Part shown: positions 1-8,710 of the stretch, piece by piece
How positions within the stretch are numbered: position 1 is the stretch's first letter
How the letters are laid out: every line of letters begins with the position of its first letter
From: JAENVT01 sp031404635
GTDB lineage: Bacteria; Actinomycetota; Acidimicrobiia; Acidimicrobiales; Ilumatobacteraceae
Direction of reading: 5' to 3'
NCBI GenBank assembly: GCA_031404635.1
Contig: JANNHY010000340.1
Span: 1-48,882 of the forward strand
DNA length: 48,882 nucleotides
Program-made: the position numbers and the translations under genes
The notes under the pieces: generated by a model
Databases searched by the model: none
What the model was told of the DNA's origin: nothing
The model's input: the letters and a program-made list of their open reading frames with translations, nothing else

Positions 1-26
1 GCTGGGAATTTCCAACGGGCCGACGA

Positions 27-161
27 CTATTGTCTCGGTAGCCGCGTTGGCCGCAGACACGTCGTGCTGGCCAAAACCACGCGCGCGCCGTGTACGCGGA
101 TCAGATCGTGGCTATCGGCATCGTGCAGCACAGGCGACTGCGAACCCGTCCTCGTGGCCAT
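27..161 (-). pseudogene. N-terminal scrap of a UvrA-like ABC ATPase
   Basis: A 44-codon reading frame starts with ATG two bases after the vapC stop codon. Its residues about 10-29 (SPVLHDADSHDLIRVHGARV) resemble, from memory, the extreme N-terminus of the UvrA-like ABC ATPases of actinobacteria (UvrA paralogues linked to drug resistance and repair), where the next residues lead into the Walker A loop. Here the match stops after HGARV and the frame ends in TAG, with no ATP-binding motif. I read it as a broken gene start left by a deletion or rearrangement. It could also be a chance match of about 20 residues. Confidence 0.4.
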
Positions 162-163
162 GC

Positions 164-616
164 TCATCGTGTCTCCATCTGTGAGTGAGTGACCATCTCG
201 ACGTGGGCGCTATCAAGACCACGCGCCAGCGTAGCGACACCGCGGTCGAGCGTGGCGACCGAACCGCCGTGACGGCGAGCGAGTGCCAGCAGGTGGGCGT
301 CGGTGACCTGGCGATGACCGATCAGTCGGTCGCGCGGGAACAGCGACGACGTGGACGGTTCGACGTCGTCGACCCAGAACCGATGCGAACCGACCGAGCG
401 AAGTTCGACGAGCAGCGCCGCCGACTCGTCGGGCCGCACTGGATCTCCGACCACGCTGGCGTTGGCCGAGATCCGCATGAAGCCGCTCTCGGTTATCGGG
501 CAGGTTGCCCAGCCCAGGTCCGACCTGGACTCGAACCATGCGATCGCCACGTCGTGAAAGGTGTGTTCTGGCCAGGCGATGGCTACCAGCACGTTGATGT
601 CGGGCAAGGTGATCAC
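164..616 (-). CDS. vapC: VapC-type PIN-domain toxin
   Basis: A 150-residue PIN-domain protein, expected to be a metal-dependent ribonuclease and the toxin of a type II toxin-antitoxin pair. The first acidic residue lies in LPDINVLVA near the start, the conserved Glu in TESGFMR, and the later Asp residues in VTDAHLLALA and ATLDRG. The GTG at 616 is preferred because it places the PIN strand at the N-terminus and leaves 10 bases after the vapB stop. The ATG at 679 would overlap the antitoxin and add an unrelated Arg-rich leader. The pair is probably co-transcribed from upstream of vapB. Length and motif order fit the family. Confidence 0.85.
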   Translation of the reverse strand: MITLPDINVLVAIAWPEHTFHDVAIAWFESRSDLGWATCPITESGFMRISANASVVGDPVRPDESAALLVELRSVGSHRFWVDDVEPSTSSLFPRDRLIGHRQVTDAHLLALARRHGGSVATLDRGVATLARGLDSAHVEMVTHSQMETR

Positions 617-626
617 AGGCGAGCGA

Positions 627-854
627 TCATTCCTGGTCGAGTGCCTGCCGCACGCTGTCCATCGTGATCGGCTTGGCACCGCGGCGAGGGGCGAACGTCG
701 GAACCCGGCCGTCGCGGCGGCGCTCGGCCCGGCCGGACTGAAGCCCCTTTCGCGACAACTCCGAGATCACGTCGCCGATCGACCGTCGCTGCTGTTCGGC
801 GAGCTCGCGTGCAGCGGCGAGGACGTCGTCGTCGACCGTGAGTGTGGTGCGCAT
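627..854 (-). CDS. vapB: VapB-type ribbon-helix-helix antitoxin
   Basis: A 75-residue protein starting MRTTLTVDDDVLAAARELA, the beta strand and first helix of a ribbon-helix-helix DNA-binding domain, followed by RSIGDVISELSRKGL. The C-terminal half, rich in Arg and Pro, would wrap its toxin partner. It should neutralise VapC and repress its own promoter. A perfect 6-base inverted repeat just upstream (859-874) is the likely operator, and a TTGACA -35-like hexamer lies at 879-884 on the same strand, although a good -10 is not evident. Family and pairing are clear; the RNA target of the toxin cannot be inferred. Confidence 0.82.
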   Translation of the reverse strand: MRTTLTVDDDVLAAARELAEQQRRSIGDVISELSRKGLQSGRAERRRDGRVPTFAPRRGAKPITMDSVRQALDQE

Positions 855-858
855 GAGG

Positions 859-874
859 TGATGCTATCGCATCA
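859..874. promoter_or_regulatory. Candidate VapB operator (inverted repeat)
   Basis: TGATGC-TATC-GCATCA is a perfect 6-base inverted repeat 5 bases upstream of the vapB start. Ribbon-helix-helix antitoxins bind short palindromes of this kind in their own promoters. Binding is inferred. Confidence 0.45.
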
Positions 875-948
875 GATGTGTCAACATCGATGATACTCTT
901 GGTGATTGCACCGCGGTCTTCGAACGGCTGGCGGCGAGGGGAGGCGCG

Positions 949-1743
949 ATGGAATCGACGGAGGGCGCTCGATCGTTCCTGGCTTCGGGCGACGCATACG
1001 ACTCGTTCATGGGTCGGTACTCCCGTCCGCTCGCCGTCGTGTTTGCCGACGCTACGGGCGTGGCAGCGGGTCAGTCGGCTCTCGATGTCGGGTGCGGTCC
1101 AGGCGCACTGACGGGTGTGCTCGTCGATCGGCTCGGTGTTGGCTCGGTGTCAGCGTTCGATCCGTCGGCCCCGTTCGTCGCCGAGTGTGCGGTCCGTCAT
1201 CCGGGCGTGGACGTTCGGCACGGGCGTGCAGAGGCGATCCCGTTCGAGGACGATCGTTTCGACTGTGCGATGGCGCAGTTGGTGTTGCATTTCGTCTCCG
1301 ATCCAATGCAAGCAGCTCGCGAGCTGAACAGGGTGCTGCGACCTGGCGGCAGCGTTGCGGCATGCGTGTGGGACTTCGCCGAAGGGATGGAGATGTTGCG
1401 TGCGTTCTGGGATGCGGCGCTGGCGGTAGATCCCGGCGCGCTCGACGAGGCGCGAACCATGCGCTTCGGCCGTCAGGGCGAGATCGCCGAGTTGCTCGAC
1501 GTGGCGGGATTTGGTGATGTCGCCGAGACCACGCTCGAGGTCTCCTCGACCTACGACGACTTCGACGAACTGTGGGCCGGGTTCCTGGCCGGCATCGGGC
1601 CGGCCGGCGCCTTCTGCGCCTCCCTGTCCGAGGCGCGACGCGCGGCGGTGCGTGAGGAGCTTTTCCATCGGCTCGACTCACCAACCGGACCGTTCACGCT
1701 CGACGCAGTGGCGCGGTGCGGGAGCGGGCAAGCACCCAGCTAG
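949..1743 (+). CDS. Class I SAM-dependent methyltransferase
   Basis: A 264-residue soluble methyltransferase of the Methyltransf_11/25 type. The S-adenosylmethionine loop is LDVGCGPGAL near residue 46, an acidic residue follows in SAFDPS, and a later strand reads VLRPGGSVAACVWDF. The substrate is unknown; relatives act on small molecules. A good ribosome site (GGGGAGG) lies about 7 bases before the ATG. The gene diverges from vapBC and converges on the hydrolase at 1786. The C-terminus (FTLDAVARC...) follows the family pattern, so the gene looks intact. Confidence 0.85.
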   Translation: MESTEGARSFLASGDAYDSFMGRYSRPLAVVFADATGVAAGQSALDVGCGPGALTGVLVDRLGVGSVSAFDPSAPFVAECAVRHPGVDVRHGRAEAIPFEDDRFDCAMAQLVLHFVSDPMQAARELNRVLRPGGSVAACVWDFAEGMEMLRAFWDAALAVDPGALDEARTMRFGRQGEIAELLDVAGFGDVAETTLEVSSTYDDFDELWAGFLAGIGPAGAFCASLSEARRAAVREELFHRLDSPTGPFTLDAVARCGSGQAPS

Positions 1744-1785
1744 GACGAGGGGGATCACCCGCCGGCGTGAGGAGAATGTCGACGA

Positions 1786-2817
1786 TCACGTCATCGCTGC
1801 GAGAAGCTCGTCGAGGCGCTGACTGGTCGGCCACGCCCCTCGCCCCTTGTTGTTGAGGACGGTGTAGGTGAACCGTCCACCGGGATCGTGGACGGACACG
1901 AACCCCACGCCCGCATCGAACCCGTGTAGCGAGACTGCGGCAGTCGACTCGTAGATCCAAAAGCCGAGCCCATAGCGCATCGAGCTCTCCGGCATGTCAC
2001 TGCGCGGGCGCACCATCTCGGCGACGGTCTCGGGAGGCAAGATCCGCCCAGCGAACAACGCGTCCCACAGCGCGTGGACATCCGCCGCGGTGGTATAGAT
2101 GCCGCCATCCCCGTTGCCCCGCACCGGGAGGTGGAACACGTTCGTGCGCAACCCCTCGTTTTCGAGGTAGCCGAGGGCGGCGCGACCCGGTAGCTCGTCA
2201 GATCGCAAGAACGCCGTGTCGGTCATGCCGGCCGGCGCGCACACCCGTTGCTCGACCAGCTCGTGGAACGGCACACCGGATGTGCGCTCGGCGATCAACG
2301 CCAGAACCACATAGCCGCCGTTGCAGTACACGAACCGCTCGCCGGGTTGACATTTCATCGGATGGCCGTCCAGCACCCGGAGGAACTGCTCGGTGGTCGC
2401 CAGCTCGTGGACCGGAACAGTCATGACGTAGTCGTTCCAGTCGTTGACGGCGTCCTCGTCGAGGTAGTCACCGATGCCCGAGCGGTGGGCGAGGAGCTGC
2501 TCGACGGTGACGCCGTCGTCGATCAGGGGAAGATCGTCGCCGAGCACCGATCGCGCCGTGGTTTCGAGGCCGAGCTCACCGCGCTCGACGAGGCTCATCA
2601 CGGTCAGGGCCGTGAGGCCTTTCGAGCCGCTGGCAGTCGCGAACTGCGTGTCGATCGTCGAGGCGATGCCGAGACCCCGATGCGCCAGGCCATATGCGCG
2701 CTGAAAGACGACGCTGCCTTGGAGGTCGACCCGAACGACGCCCGACAGACCCTCTTCGGCGACTATCCGGTCTATCTGATGGCCGAGGCCGTCGAGGTCG
2801 TCGGCCGCAGGTCTCAT
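1786..2817 (-). CDS. Serine hydrolase of the beta-lactamase/AmpC fold
   Basis: A 343-residue penicillin-binding-protein-like hydrolase (beta-lactamase family, class C-like). The nucleophile motif SxxK is seen as SGSK in FATASGSKGLTAL, and the YxN motif as YCN in RFVYCNGGY. RSGIGDY and the DGGIYTTAADVHALWDALF segment are typical of the AmpC/esterase EstB group. No signal peptide is evident with the ATG at 2817, so it is probably a cytoplasmic esterase or peptidase rather than a secreted beta-lactamase. An upstream start at 2862 would add 15 unlikely residues and run into the epoxide hydrolase remnant. Substrate unknown. Confidence 0.82.
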   Translation of the reverse strand: MRPAADDLDGLGHQIDRIVAEEGLSGVVRVDLQGSVVFQRAYGLAHRGLGIASTIDTQFATASGSKGLTALTVMSLVERGELGLETTARSVLGDDLPLIDDGVTVEQLLAHRSGIGDYLDEDAVNDWNDYVMTVPVHELATTEQFLRVLDGHPMKCQPGERFVYCNGGYVVLALIAERTSGVPFHELVEQRVCAPAGMTDTAFLRSDELPGRAALGYLENEGLRTNVFHLPVRGNGDGGIYTTAADVHALWDALFAGRILPPETVAEMVRPRSDMPESSMRYGLGFWIYESTAAVSLHGFDAGVGFVSVHDPGGRFTYTVLNNKGRGAWPTSQRLDELLAAMT

Positions 2818-2861
2818 GCATCCGATGCTGTCACACCTGGCCGCGGCCGATGCACCGAACA

Positions 2862-3155
2862 CCTAGGGGTCTGGAGGACTGGGCCACCCACCAGGCCAAC
2901 GGCACGGTGGTCCACGTTCCTATCAACAGCACGAGGCCGCACACCCTTGCCTTCGGACTGAACGACTCTCCAGCCGGGCTGGCCGCATGGCTGGTGGACA
3001 AGTACGGGTACCGAGGCCGTGGGCGGAACGGCTGCACAACGTCCGGCGGTGGTCGGAGATGCCATCCGGTGGGTCATTTCCAAGCGCTGGAGGAACCGGC
3101 GCTGCTGGTCGACGAGTTGCGCGCCTTCTTCCGCCCGCTGCGGGTCCAGGATTGA
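2862..3155 (+). pseudogene. Decayed C-terminal end of an epoxide hydrolase
   Basis: Conceptual translation gives epoxide hydrolase pieces in different frames. One frame has STRPHTLAFGLNDSP, then AGLAAWLVDKYGY (about 2926-3010). A second frame has RPWAERLHNVRRWSEMPSGG (about 3015-3075). The first frame returns with GHFQALEEPALLVDELRAFF to a stop near 3155. In intact enzymes these blocks are in this order but the first two are separated by roughly 100 residues including the cap and an acid/His region. The gene has therefore lost its 5' half, suffered an internal deletion and acquired frameshifts. The final GHF holds the catalytic His of the alpha/beta-hydrolase triad. Not functional. Confidence 0.75.
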
Positions 3156-3191
3156 TTACGCACTCCGGGACCCGCCATCGGGACTACCAGC

Positions 3192-3998
3192 TCAAGCTGG
3201 ATTCATGAAGCCGTTGATGAAGTCGAGTACGTTCTGCCGGTCCAAGCGGAACACCCCGCCGGTCCCGGCGCAGTTGCCGTTGAGGCCGAACGAGGTGACG
3301 CCGCCGATCACCATGCTGTCGCCGACGAAGTTCGGGCCGCCGGAATCGCCGAAGCAGGTGCCACCGGTCGAGGCGTTGTTCGACAGCAGCATCGAGAAGT
3401 TGCCGACGAAGCCGGGCACGTTGATCTGCAGCAAGCGGGGGTGGGCCACCATCCGGACGCGCTGCGATTCGACGAACACCGGGTTGATCTTCTGGAGGCC
3501 GTAGCCGACTGCCGTGAACACCTGGTTCTGCAGCCCGCGCCGGGTCTTCAGAGCGTCGAGTTGGTTGGCCCTCGGCATTTGCCCGTAGCGAGCGACGTTG
3601 ATCGGCTGTGCGAGCTCGATCATGCCGACGTCGTGCACGAAGAAGCTGGCCGTCGGAAACAACGGGTGGGCGGCGAAACGCACGGCCTCGACGCTGTTCG
3701 GGCCGGCAAACGGATAGTTGTTGTCCCCATTCTGGACGTCGGACTCGGTGAACACCCGGATGCCCGAGAACTCCCCGGGTGCCCCGGCGCAATGCCCTGC
3801 CGTCACGACGTACTTCGGTGAAACGAGGGTGCCCGAGCAGCGGAACGCAGGCGCGCCGTCGACCTCCATGAGGACCAGCACAACCGCCGGATGGGCGGCG
3901 CCGTCGAGCTCGCCATCAGTGATCGCTGTGGCTGGGGTGACGCCGAGACCGAATGTGCCGGTGACGAGTGCCGCGATGGCTAGTAATGCACGTTTCAT
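3192..3998 (-). CDS. Secreted trypsin-like serine protease (S1)
   Basis: A 268-residue chymotrypsin-fold protease. Residues 1-25 form a signal peptide ending in TPATA, followed directly by the mature N-terminal region ITDGELDGAAHP. The catalytic triad is His69 (VVTAGHC), Asp123 (HDVGMIEL) and Ser219 (GDSGGP). Cys pairs flank the active-site His and Ser as in trypsins. The ribosome site AAAGGAG lies about 7 bases upstream of the ATG. It is a single gene behind the PASTA kinase, with a 159-base gap. Expected to be exported and to cleave extracellular proteins; target unknown. Confidence 0.92.
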   Translation of the reverse strand: MKRALLAIAALVTGTFGLGVTPATAITDGELDGAAHPAVVLVLMEVDGAPAFRCSGTLVSPKYVVTAGHCAGAPGEFSGIRVFTESDVQNGDNNYPFAGPNSVEAVRFAAHPLFPTASFFVHDVGMIELAQPINVARYGQMPRANQLDALKTRRGLQNQVFTAVGYGLQKINPVFVESQRVRMVAHPRLLQINVPGFVGNFSMLLSNNASTGGTCFGDSGGPNFVGDSMVIGGVTSFGLNGNCAGTGGVFRLDRQNVLDFINGFMNPA

Positions 3999-4157
3999 AG
4001 AATTTCTCCTTTGTTGTGCCTGGCCGGTGTCGTCCCGGGCGCGGCAATCCTGTCATGGCACCGCAGGCCACAGCGCACCAGAAGCAAGATATGAACTCGT
4101 GTTCCTCGTCCAACTACTTCGCGACGTCGACTCCCTTGCGCCCCAACACTTCTCGTG

Positions 4158-5633
4158 TCAGTCCTTTGGCTTTCCTTTTCCTCTGCCGTTGCCCTTGCCC
4201 TCGTCGTCGGCGACGGTTGTGGTGGTGCTCGCAATGTCGCCATTGCTGACGTCGAGTGTCACAGTTGCCCCTGACGGGACCAGTCCGCTGGGCTCGAGAC
4301 CTGTTACGACGCCTGCCGCGACTCCTGGCGCAGCGACGGGGTTGGTGACGACCGACAATCCTGCAGTGGTCAACTTGTCGGAGGCTTCCGCAACCGGGAG
4401 ACCGACAAGGGCGTTTGCGTCGACTGTGACCCCTGCGGCGGCTGGTGCCGTCGTGGTCGTTGTCGTGCGATCGAGTGGCCCTTGGCCGTCGGCGCCGACC
4501 AGTCGCACTACGGCAACCACGGCGATGAAGGCTGCGAGGGCGCCGACCGCCAGCCGCCGACTTCGGCGCCGCGACGAAGAGAGCTCCTCGGAAATGCCGA
4601 GAGCCGGGGCGCCGACCACGATGCCGCCCTCGGGCATGATCGCTGTTCGCGATCCGTCGCCGTCGGCGCCCATCACCTGGGTGAGCGAGACCATCTCGCC
4701 GACATCGGCGATTAGCAGGGTCTGGCCAAGGTCCGCAGCAAGGTGGGCTGGTGGGCCGGGTGGCGGCATGGTGGCCAACTGCAATCGGCGGAGTTTGGCA
4801 GCGAAGTCCTGAGCGTCGCGAGGACGGTCGGCGGGAGCCTTCGACAGGGCTTCGGCGATTGCAGCTTGCACCGATGTGGGCACCGTCGAAGGTAGCGGCG
4901 GTGGCTTCTGGTGAACGTGGGCCATCGCCAACGCTCCAGCATTGTCTGCGGTGAACGGAGGGCGCCCGGCGAGCATTTCGTAGCCGATAACACCGAGTGA
5001 GTAGACGTCGCTGGCCGGGGTGGCTTCGGCACCGGACGCTTGTTCGGGGGAGATGTATCTGGCCGTCCCGATGACCTGTCCGACCTCGGTCAGGGCTACC
5101 GAATTAGCAGCGCGGGCGATACCGAAGTCGGTGACCTTGATCGTTCCATTGTCGAGAAGGAGCAGGTTGCCCGGTTTGACGTCGCGGTGAACCACACCCA
5201 TGACGTGCGCGGCGTGCAGAGCTTCCGCGGTCTGAGCCAACAACGACAGGACCGTGTTGACCGGCAGCGCCCCTCGATCAGCCATCACACTCGACAGCGG
5301 CTGGCCGGCGACGAGTTCCATGACCAGGTAGGCGACGCACGATCCATCGTGGCGGTCCTCGCCGTAGTCAAAGACACCGGCAATACCGGGGTGTGCGAGC
5401 GCAGCAGTGTGTCGCGCCTCGGCTCGGAACCGCTCTAGAAACACAGGCGAGTCGACAAGGTCGTCGCGAAGGATCTTGACCGCAACCTCACGACCCAGCA
5501 CCATGTCGGTGGCTGCCCAGACCTCGCCCATACCACCGATGGCGATACGCCGTGTGAGCGAATATCGGTCACCCAATACCGTTGTGCTCAGACCACCGCT
5601 TTGCGGATTGGGTGGCGGTACAACGGACGACAT
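4158..5633 (-). CDS. PASTA-domain Ser/Thr protein kinase (PknB-like)
   Basis: A 491-residue membrane kinase. The kinase domain (about 22-285) has the glycine loop IGGMGEVW, Lys53 in VAVKIL, the catalytic loop HRDVKPGN with Asp151, DFG with Asp169 and the ISPEQ activation-segment end. A basic stretch precedes one membrane helix (about 361-381), then a Thr-rich linker and a single PASTA domain (about 402-464) that would sit outside the cell and sense cell-wall fragments. PknB has four PASTA repeats; one is unusual. The tail is Gly/Lys/Arg-rich (GKGNGRGKGK). ATG 5633 is chosen over GTG 5669 because a candidate stress promoter overlaps the longer start. Confidence 0.92.
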   Translation of the reverse strand: MSSVVPPPNPQSGGLSTTVLGDRYSLTRRIAIGGMGEVWAATDMVLGREVAVKILRDDLVDSPVFLERFRAEARHTAALAHPGIAGVFDYGEDRHDGSCVAYLVMELVAGQPLSSVMADRGALPVNTVLSLLAQTAEALHAAHVMGVVHRDVKPGNLLLLDNGTIKVTDFGIARAANSVALTEVGQVIGTARYISPEQASGAEATPASDVYSLGVIGYEMLAGRPPFTADNAGALAMAHVHQKPPPLPSTVPTSVQAAIAEALSKAPADRPRDAQDFAAKLRRLQLATMPPPGPPAHLAADLGQTLLIADVGEMVSLTQVMGADGDGSRTAIMPEGGIVVGAPALGISEELSSSRRRSRRLAVGALAAFIAVVAVVRLVGADGQGPLDRTTTTTTAPAAAGVTVDANALVGLPVAEASDKLTTAGLSVVTNPVAAPGVAAGVVTGLEPSGLVPSGATVTLDVSNGDIASTTTTVADDEGKGNGRGKGKPKD

Positions 5634-5643
5634 GTTGATTGCG

Positions 5644-5669
5644 GTACCCGGTTTGGGTCCTGGCGACAC
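5644..5669 (-). promoter_or_regulatory. Weak SigF/SigB-type promoter candidate before the kinase
   Basis: On the minus strand GTGTCG (5669-5664), a 14-base spacer and GGGTAC (5649-5644). It differs from the GTTT core by one base. Transcription would begin about 4-5 bases before the kinase ATG at 5633. The spacing matches the other sites in this window exactly. Confidence 0.4.
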
Positions 5670-5746
5670 CTCGGCAATCTAACCGCAAACCCCTCGTGGC
5701 GCCTTTCGGCTCTTCTCCCAGGTCACGAACTTGCGATCATGGCCAC

Positions 5747-8194
5747 ATGTTTCTCGAGAGTGATGCGGGCCGCGACGACCGCCGTTCGTACATCGCCGCC
5801 GGCTTTGCCGTGTGCGCAGTGGTTGCCATTGTCGACCTGTCCGATTCGGTCGTGCTCATTCCGTTGCTGGTACTCGCGCCGCTCGTGGCGTCCTCCGGCG
5901 GAACTTATCTCGGTACTCTTGCTGTCGCGCTCGCAGCGGTCGGAGCCGCGGTCCCTCTGGGGTGGTTCGACGGCATCGCCGGTTCCCGACGTTACTGGGT
6001 GGCGATTGCCACGACAGTTCTCGGGGGCGCTGTTGCAGTATGGATCGCAAGAACACGCGAAGCGCGCGATCGCCAACTCGCCGACTCGCGGCCGATCGTG
6101 CGCCGCGCCGATCGGCTCAGGGCAGCACTTGCCACCGGACGAATGGGTGAGTGGTCGTGGGACCGGGTGACCGGCGCGGTGACATGGGACTCGAACGTTG
6201 CGATGCTGTTCGGCCTCGAGGAGGGCGAGTTCGGCGGAACGTATGACGAGTGGATTGAACATGTCGACGAACGCGACCGCTCGATGGTTCAAAGTTCGGT
6301 GGCGGCCGGCGTAGCGCGGAAGGAGCCATTCCGCTTCGATCATCGGTGCACGTGGCCCGACGGAAGTGTGCACTGGATCGAAGGGATCGGTGACGTCATC
6401 GTCGCCGACAGCAATGACGAGGTCATCGGTGCCTTCGGCTTGGCGATCGACATCGATGAGCGTCACCGTGAAATCGAGGAGCGCTCGCGGCTGCTCGAGT
6501 TGGAGAGGCGCCAGCGGGAACGGATCGAGTATCTCGCCAAGGTCAACGACGTGTTGGCCCTCTCGGTCGACACCACTGAAATCATCCAACGCGTCACACG
6601 GTCCGTAATCCCCGACCTTGCCGAGTGGTGCTCGATCGTCGTGGCGATCGACCGGCGTCGCGACGCGCCGCTGATCACTGTTGCCCATCGCGATCCCGAC
6701 AAGGTCAAGTGGGCCGAGCAGATCCAACGTGACTACCCGTACGACCCTGACGCCAACTGGGGCGCCGCAGGTGTGATCCGCTCCGGCCGGCGCGAGGTCA
6801 TTTCGAGCGTCGACCCTGCGCTGTTCTCGCGACCCGGCGGCGATGTTCTGGAGCAGGCGGGTATGCAATCGGTCATCACCGTTCCGCTCGTCGGGGCCCT
6901 GGGAACCCTCGGAGCGTTGCAACTGATCCGCTGCGCTGGCCAGTTGCCGTTCGCGCCGGCCGAAATCGACCTCATCGAAGAGCTTGCCGGACGTCTCGGC
7001 GCGGCCCTGAACACTGCGGTCCTGTTCGATCGTCAGACACGCAGCCGGGCCGCTCTCGACACACTTCAACAGGTCAGCGGGCGCATCGCATCGGTCGCCA
7101 CAACCGACAAGATCGCCCACGCTGTTCTCGCCTACGGCTCTGCGGGGATCCGCGCCGACGACGGCGTGCTGTTCCTCGTCGACGACGACGGAGACTTGAC
7201 GGCCAAGGAGTCCATCGGCACAGCAGACGCCACGACCCTGGACGCCCAGTTGGGCGTGGCGTCACGAACTGTCGATGGGGTCTCTGTCGTTGTGACCGAC
7301 TTTTCCTCAGGTGGATCGCATGGCACAGCTGTTGGCGTGCCGTTGCGAATCATGAACCGCATCACCGGGGCGCTCGTGTTCACCTTCAACGACCGCCGCG
7401 AGTTCACTCCCGAGGAACTATCGATGTTGGTGACGCTCGGTTCGCGTTGTGCCGGTGCGCTGGAGCGCGCGTCGCTTTACGAGCGAGAGCGAGCCATTGC
7501 CCTCACCTTCCAACATCGGCTCATGTCTACGCTGCCGCGCACCCCGGAATGGATCGATGTGGCGGCCTGCTACCGGCCGGCGACTGGCATGGCGATCGGC
7601 GGGGACTGGTACCAGATCCTCGACGCCGGCGGGGGTCGTGTCGCCGCAGTTGTCGGCGACGCTGTAGGGCATGGTCTTGCCGCGGCGGCAGCGATGGGGC
7701 AGCTCCGTGCCTCGATCGCCACCGCGGTTGCGAACGACGCCGCCCCGGATCAGGCGATTGCCGCCGTAGACCGATTCGCAGTGCAAGGCGCCGACACACT
7801 CGGAGCGTCGGCAGCGTACGTGCTGTTCGCCCCCGACCGGCCAGCCCGCTACGCAAGCGCCGGCCACGTGCCGCAGATCTGGGTACCGGCATGTGGCCGT
7901 GGCGTGCTGTTGGAGGGCGGCCGCCAACCGCTGCTCGGGTTCCGTGTGCCCGACGAACACAATCTTCCGGCCGAGTTTCCCTTCGGTGCGGGAGATCTCG
8001 CGGTGATGTTTACCGACGGGCTGATCGAACGCCGGGGGGAGACCCTCGATGATGGACTGAAGCGGCTGCTCGACGCAGTTGACGAGACAAGACATCTGCC
8101 TCCGCAGGCGATGTGCGACTCACTCCTTGAGCGCCTGACCGTTGGACTTGATCCTGACGACGACATCGCCTTGCTCGTGATCAGGCGCAATTGA
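5747..8194 (+). CDS. Membrane PAS-GAF-GAF-SpoIIE phosphatase
   Basis: An 815-residue PP2C-type phosphatase of the RsbU/RsbP class, expected to dephosphorylate a STAS anti-anti-sigma factor. Layout: about four membrane helices within residues 14-101, a PAS domain (about 128-240), a helix rich in Glu and Arg, two GAF domains (about 262-420 and 435-580), and a SpoIIE domain (about 610-815) with the metal-binding motifs GGDWY, GDAVGHG, FTDGLIER and DDDIALL. ATG 5747 begins just before the hydrophobic segment; the upstream extension is not membrane-like. It diverges from the kinase. This is a likely sensor input to the sigma factors at 10826 and 22905. Confidence 0.92.
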   Translation: MFLESDAGRDDRRSYIAAGFAVCAVVAIVDLSDSVVLIPLLVLAPLVASSGGTYLGTLAVALAAVGAAVPLGWFDGIAGSRRYWVAIATTVLGGAVAVWIARTREARDRQLADSRPIVRRADRLRAALATGRMGEWSWDRVTGAVTWDSNVAMLFGLEEGEFGGTYDEWIEHVDERDRSMVQSSVAAGVARKEPFRFDHRCTWPDGSVHWIEGIGDVIVADSNDEVIGAFGLAIDIDERHREIEERSRLLELERRQRERIEYLAKVNDVLALSVDTTEIIQRVTRSVIPDLAEWCSIVVAIDRRRDAPLITVAHRDPDKVKWAEQIQRDYPYDPDANWGAAGVIRSGRREVISSVDPALFSRPGGDVLEQAGMQSVITVPLVGALGTLGALQLIRCAGQLPFAPAEIDLIEELAGRLGAALNTAVLFDRQTRSRAALDTLQQVSGRIASVATTDKIAHAVLAYGSAGIRADDGVLFLVDDDGDLTAKESIGTADATTLDAQLGVASRTVDGVSVVVTDFSSGGSHGTAVGVPLRIMNRITGALVFTFNDRREFTPEELSMLVTLGSRCAGALERASLYERERAIALTFQHRLMSTLPRTPEWIDVAACYRPATGMAIGGDWYQILDAGGGRVAAVVGDAVGHGLAAAAAMGQLRASIATAVANDAAPDQAIAAVDRFAVQGADTLGASAAYVLFAPDRPARYASAGHVPQIWVPACGRGVLLEGGRQPLLGFRVPDEHNLPAEFPFGAGDLAVMFTDGLIERRGETLDDGLKRLLDAVDETRHLPPQAMCDSLLERLTVGLDPDDDIALLVIRRN

Positions 8195-8203
8195 CCCGAT
8201 GAC

Positions 8204-8703
8204 CTAGCGGGCGATGAGCACCGGGATATCGGCGTCCCTCAACACGGCTCCGGCGACCGAGGGGACGAACAGTCGGCTGAACCAACTGCGTTCATGAGAG
8301 CCGATCACGATGACGTCCGCTTGATGATGGTGAGCTGCGGCGATGATCGCGAACGCGGGATCACCGACTTCGCCGACCACTTGAGGGTCGGGCAGATCCG
8401 CCTCGGTGGCGACACCTTGCGCCACTCGCATCGCCGCGTCGATCGATGCACCGTCCAACTCAGGACTTCCGAATCGGTGGCGGAGTGAACTCCGTCGCGG
8501 GCCGGGGCGACAACTCCCGAAGGGGCCATCACGATGGGATAGCCGACACCCCAAATCAGAGAATCACCGCCCCACAACATCGGCGACTGGTCGGCGACGC
8601 TGACCACGATGTAGGTGGCGCTGTCGCCGAAGAGGGCGTAGGCAACGCGAGCTGTATCAACGGAGGATTCCGATTCGTCGACAGCGATCAGTACCTGTGT
8701 CAT
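8204..8703 (-). pseudogene. Universal stress protein gene with a frameshift
   Basis: The first half (MTQVLIAVDESESSVDTA, from ATG 8703) and second half (GVATEADLPDPQVVGEVGDP, then ADVIVIGSHERSWFSRLFVP and DIPVLIAR) of one UspA-fold protein lie in different frames. The reading frame changes near 8460-8480, between SATDSE and ELDGASIDAAMR, by one lost base or an equivalent change. The second half keeps the nucleotide-binding GS-H pattern. The combined length would be about 166 residues, normal for a single-domain UspA. It could be a recent mutation or a base-calling error. The intact promoter argues for recent damage. Confidence 0.82.
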
Positions 8704-8710
8704 GCCGGTG

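Noticed and set aside
5723..7120. 465-codon frame on the minus strand inside the phosphatase gene
   Set aside because: It is a shadow of high-GC codon use; the plus-strand frame has clear PAS, GAF and SpoIIE domains.
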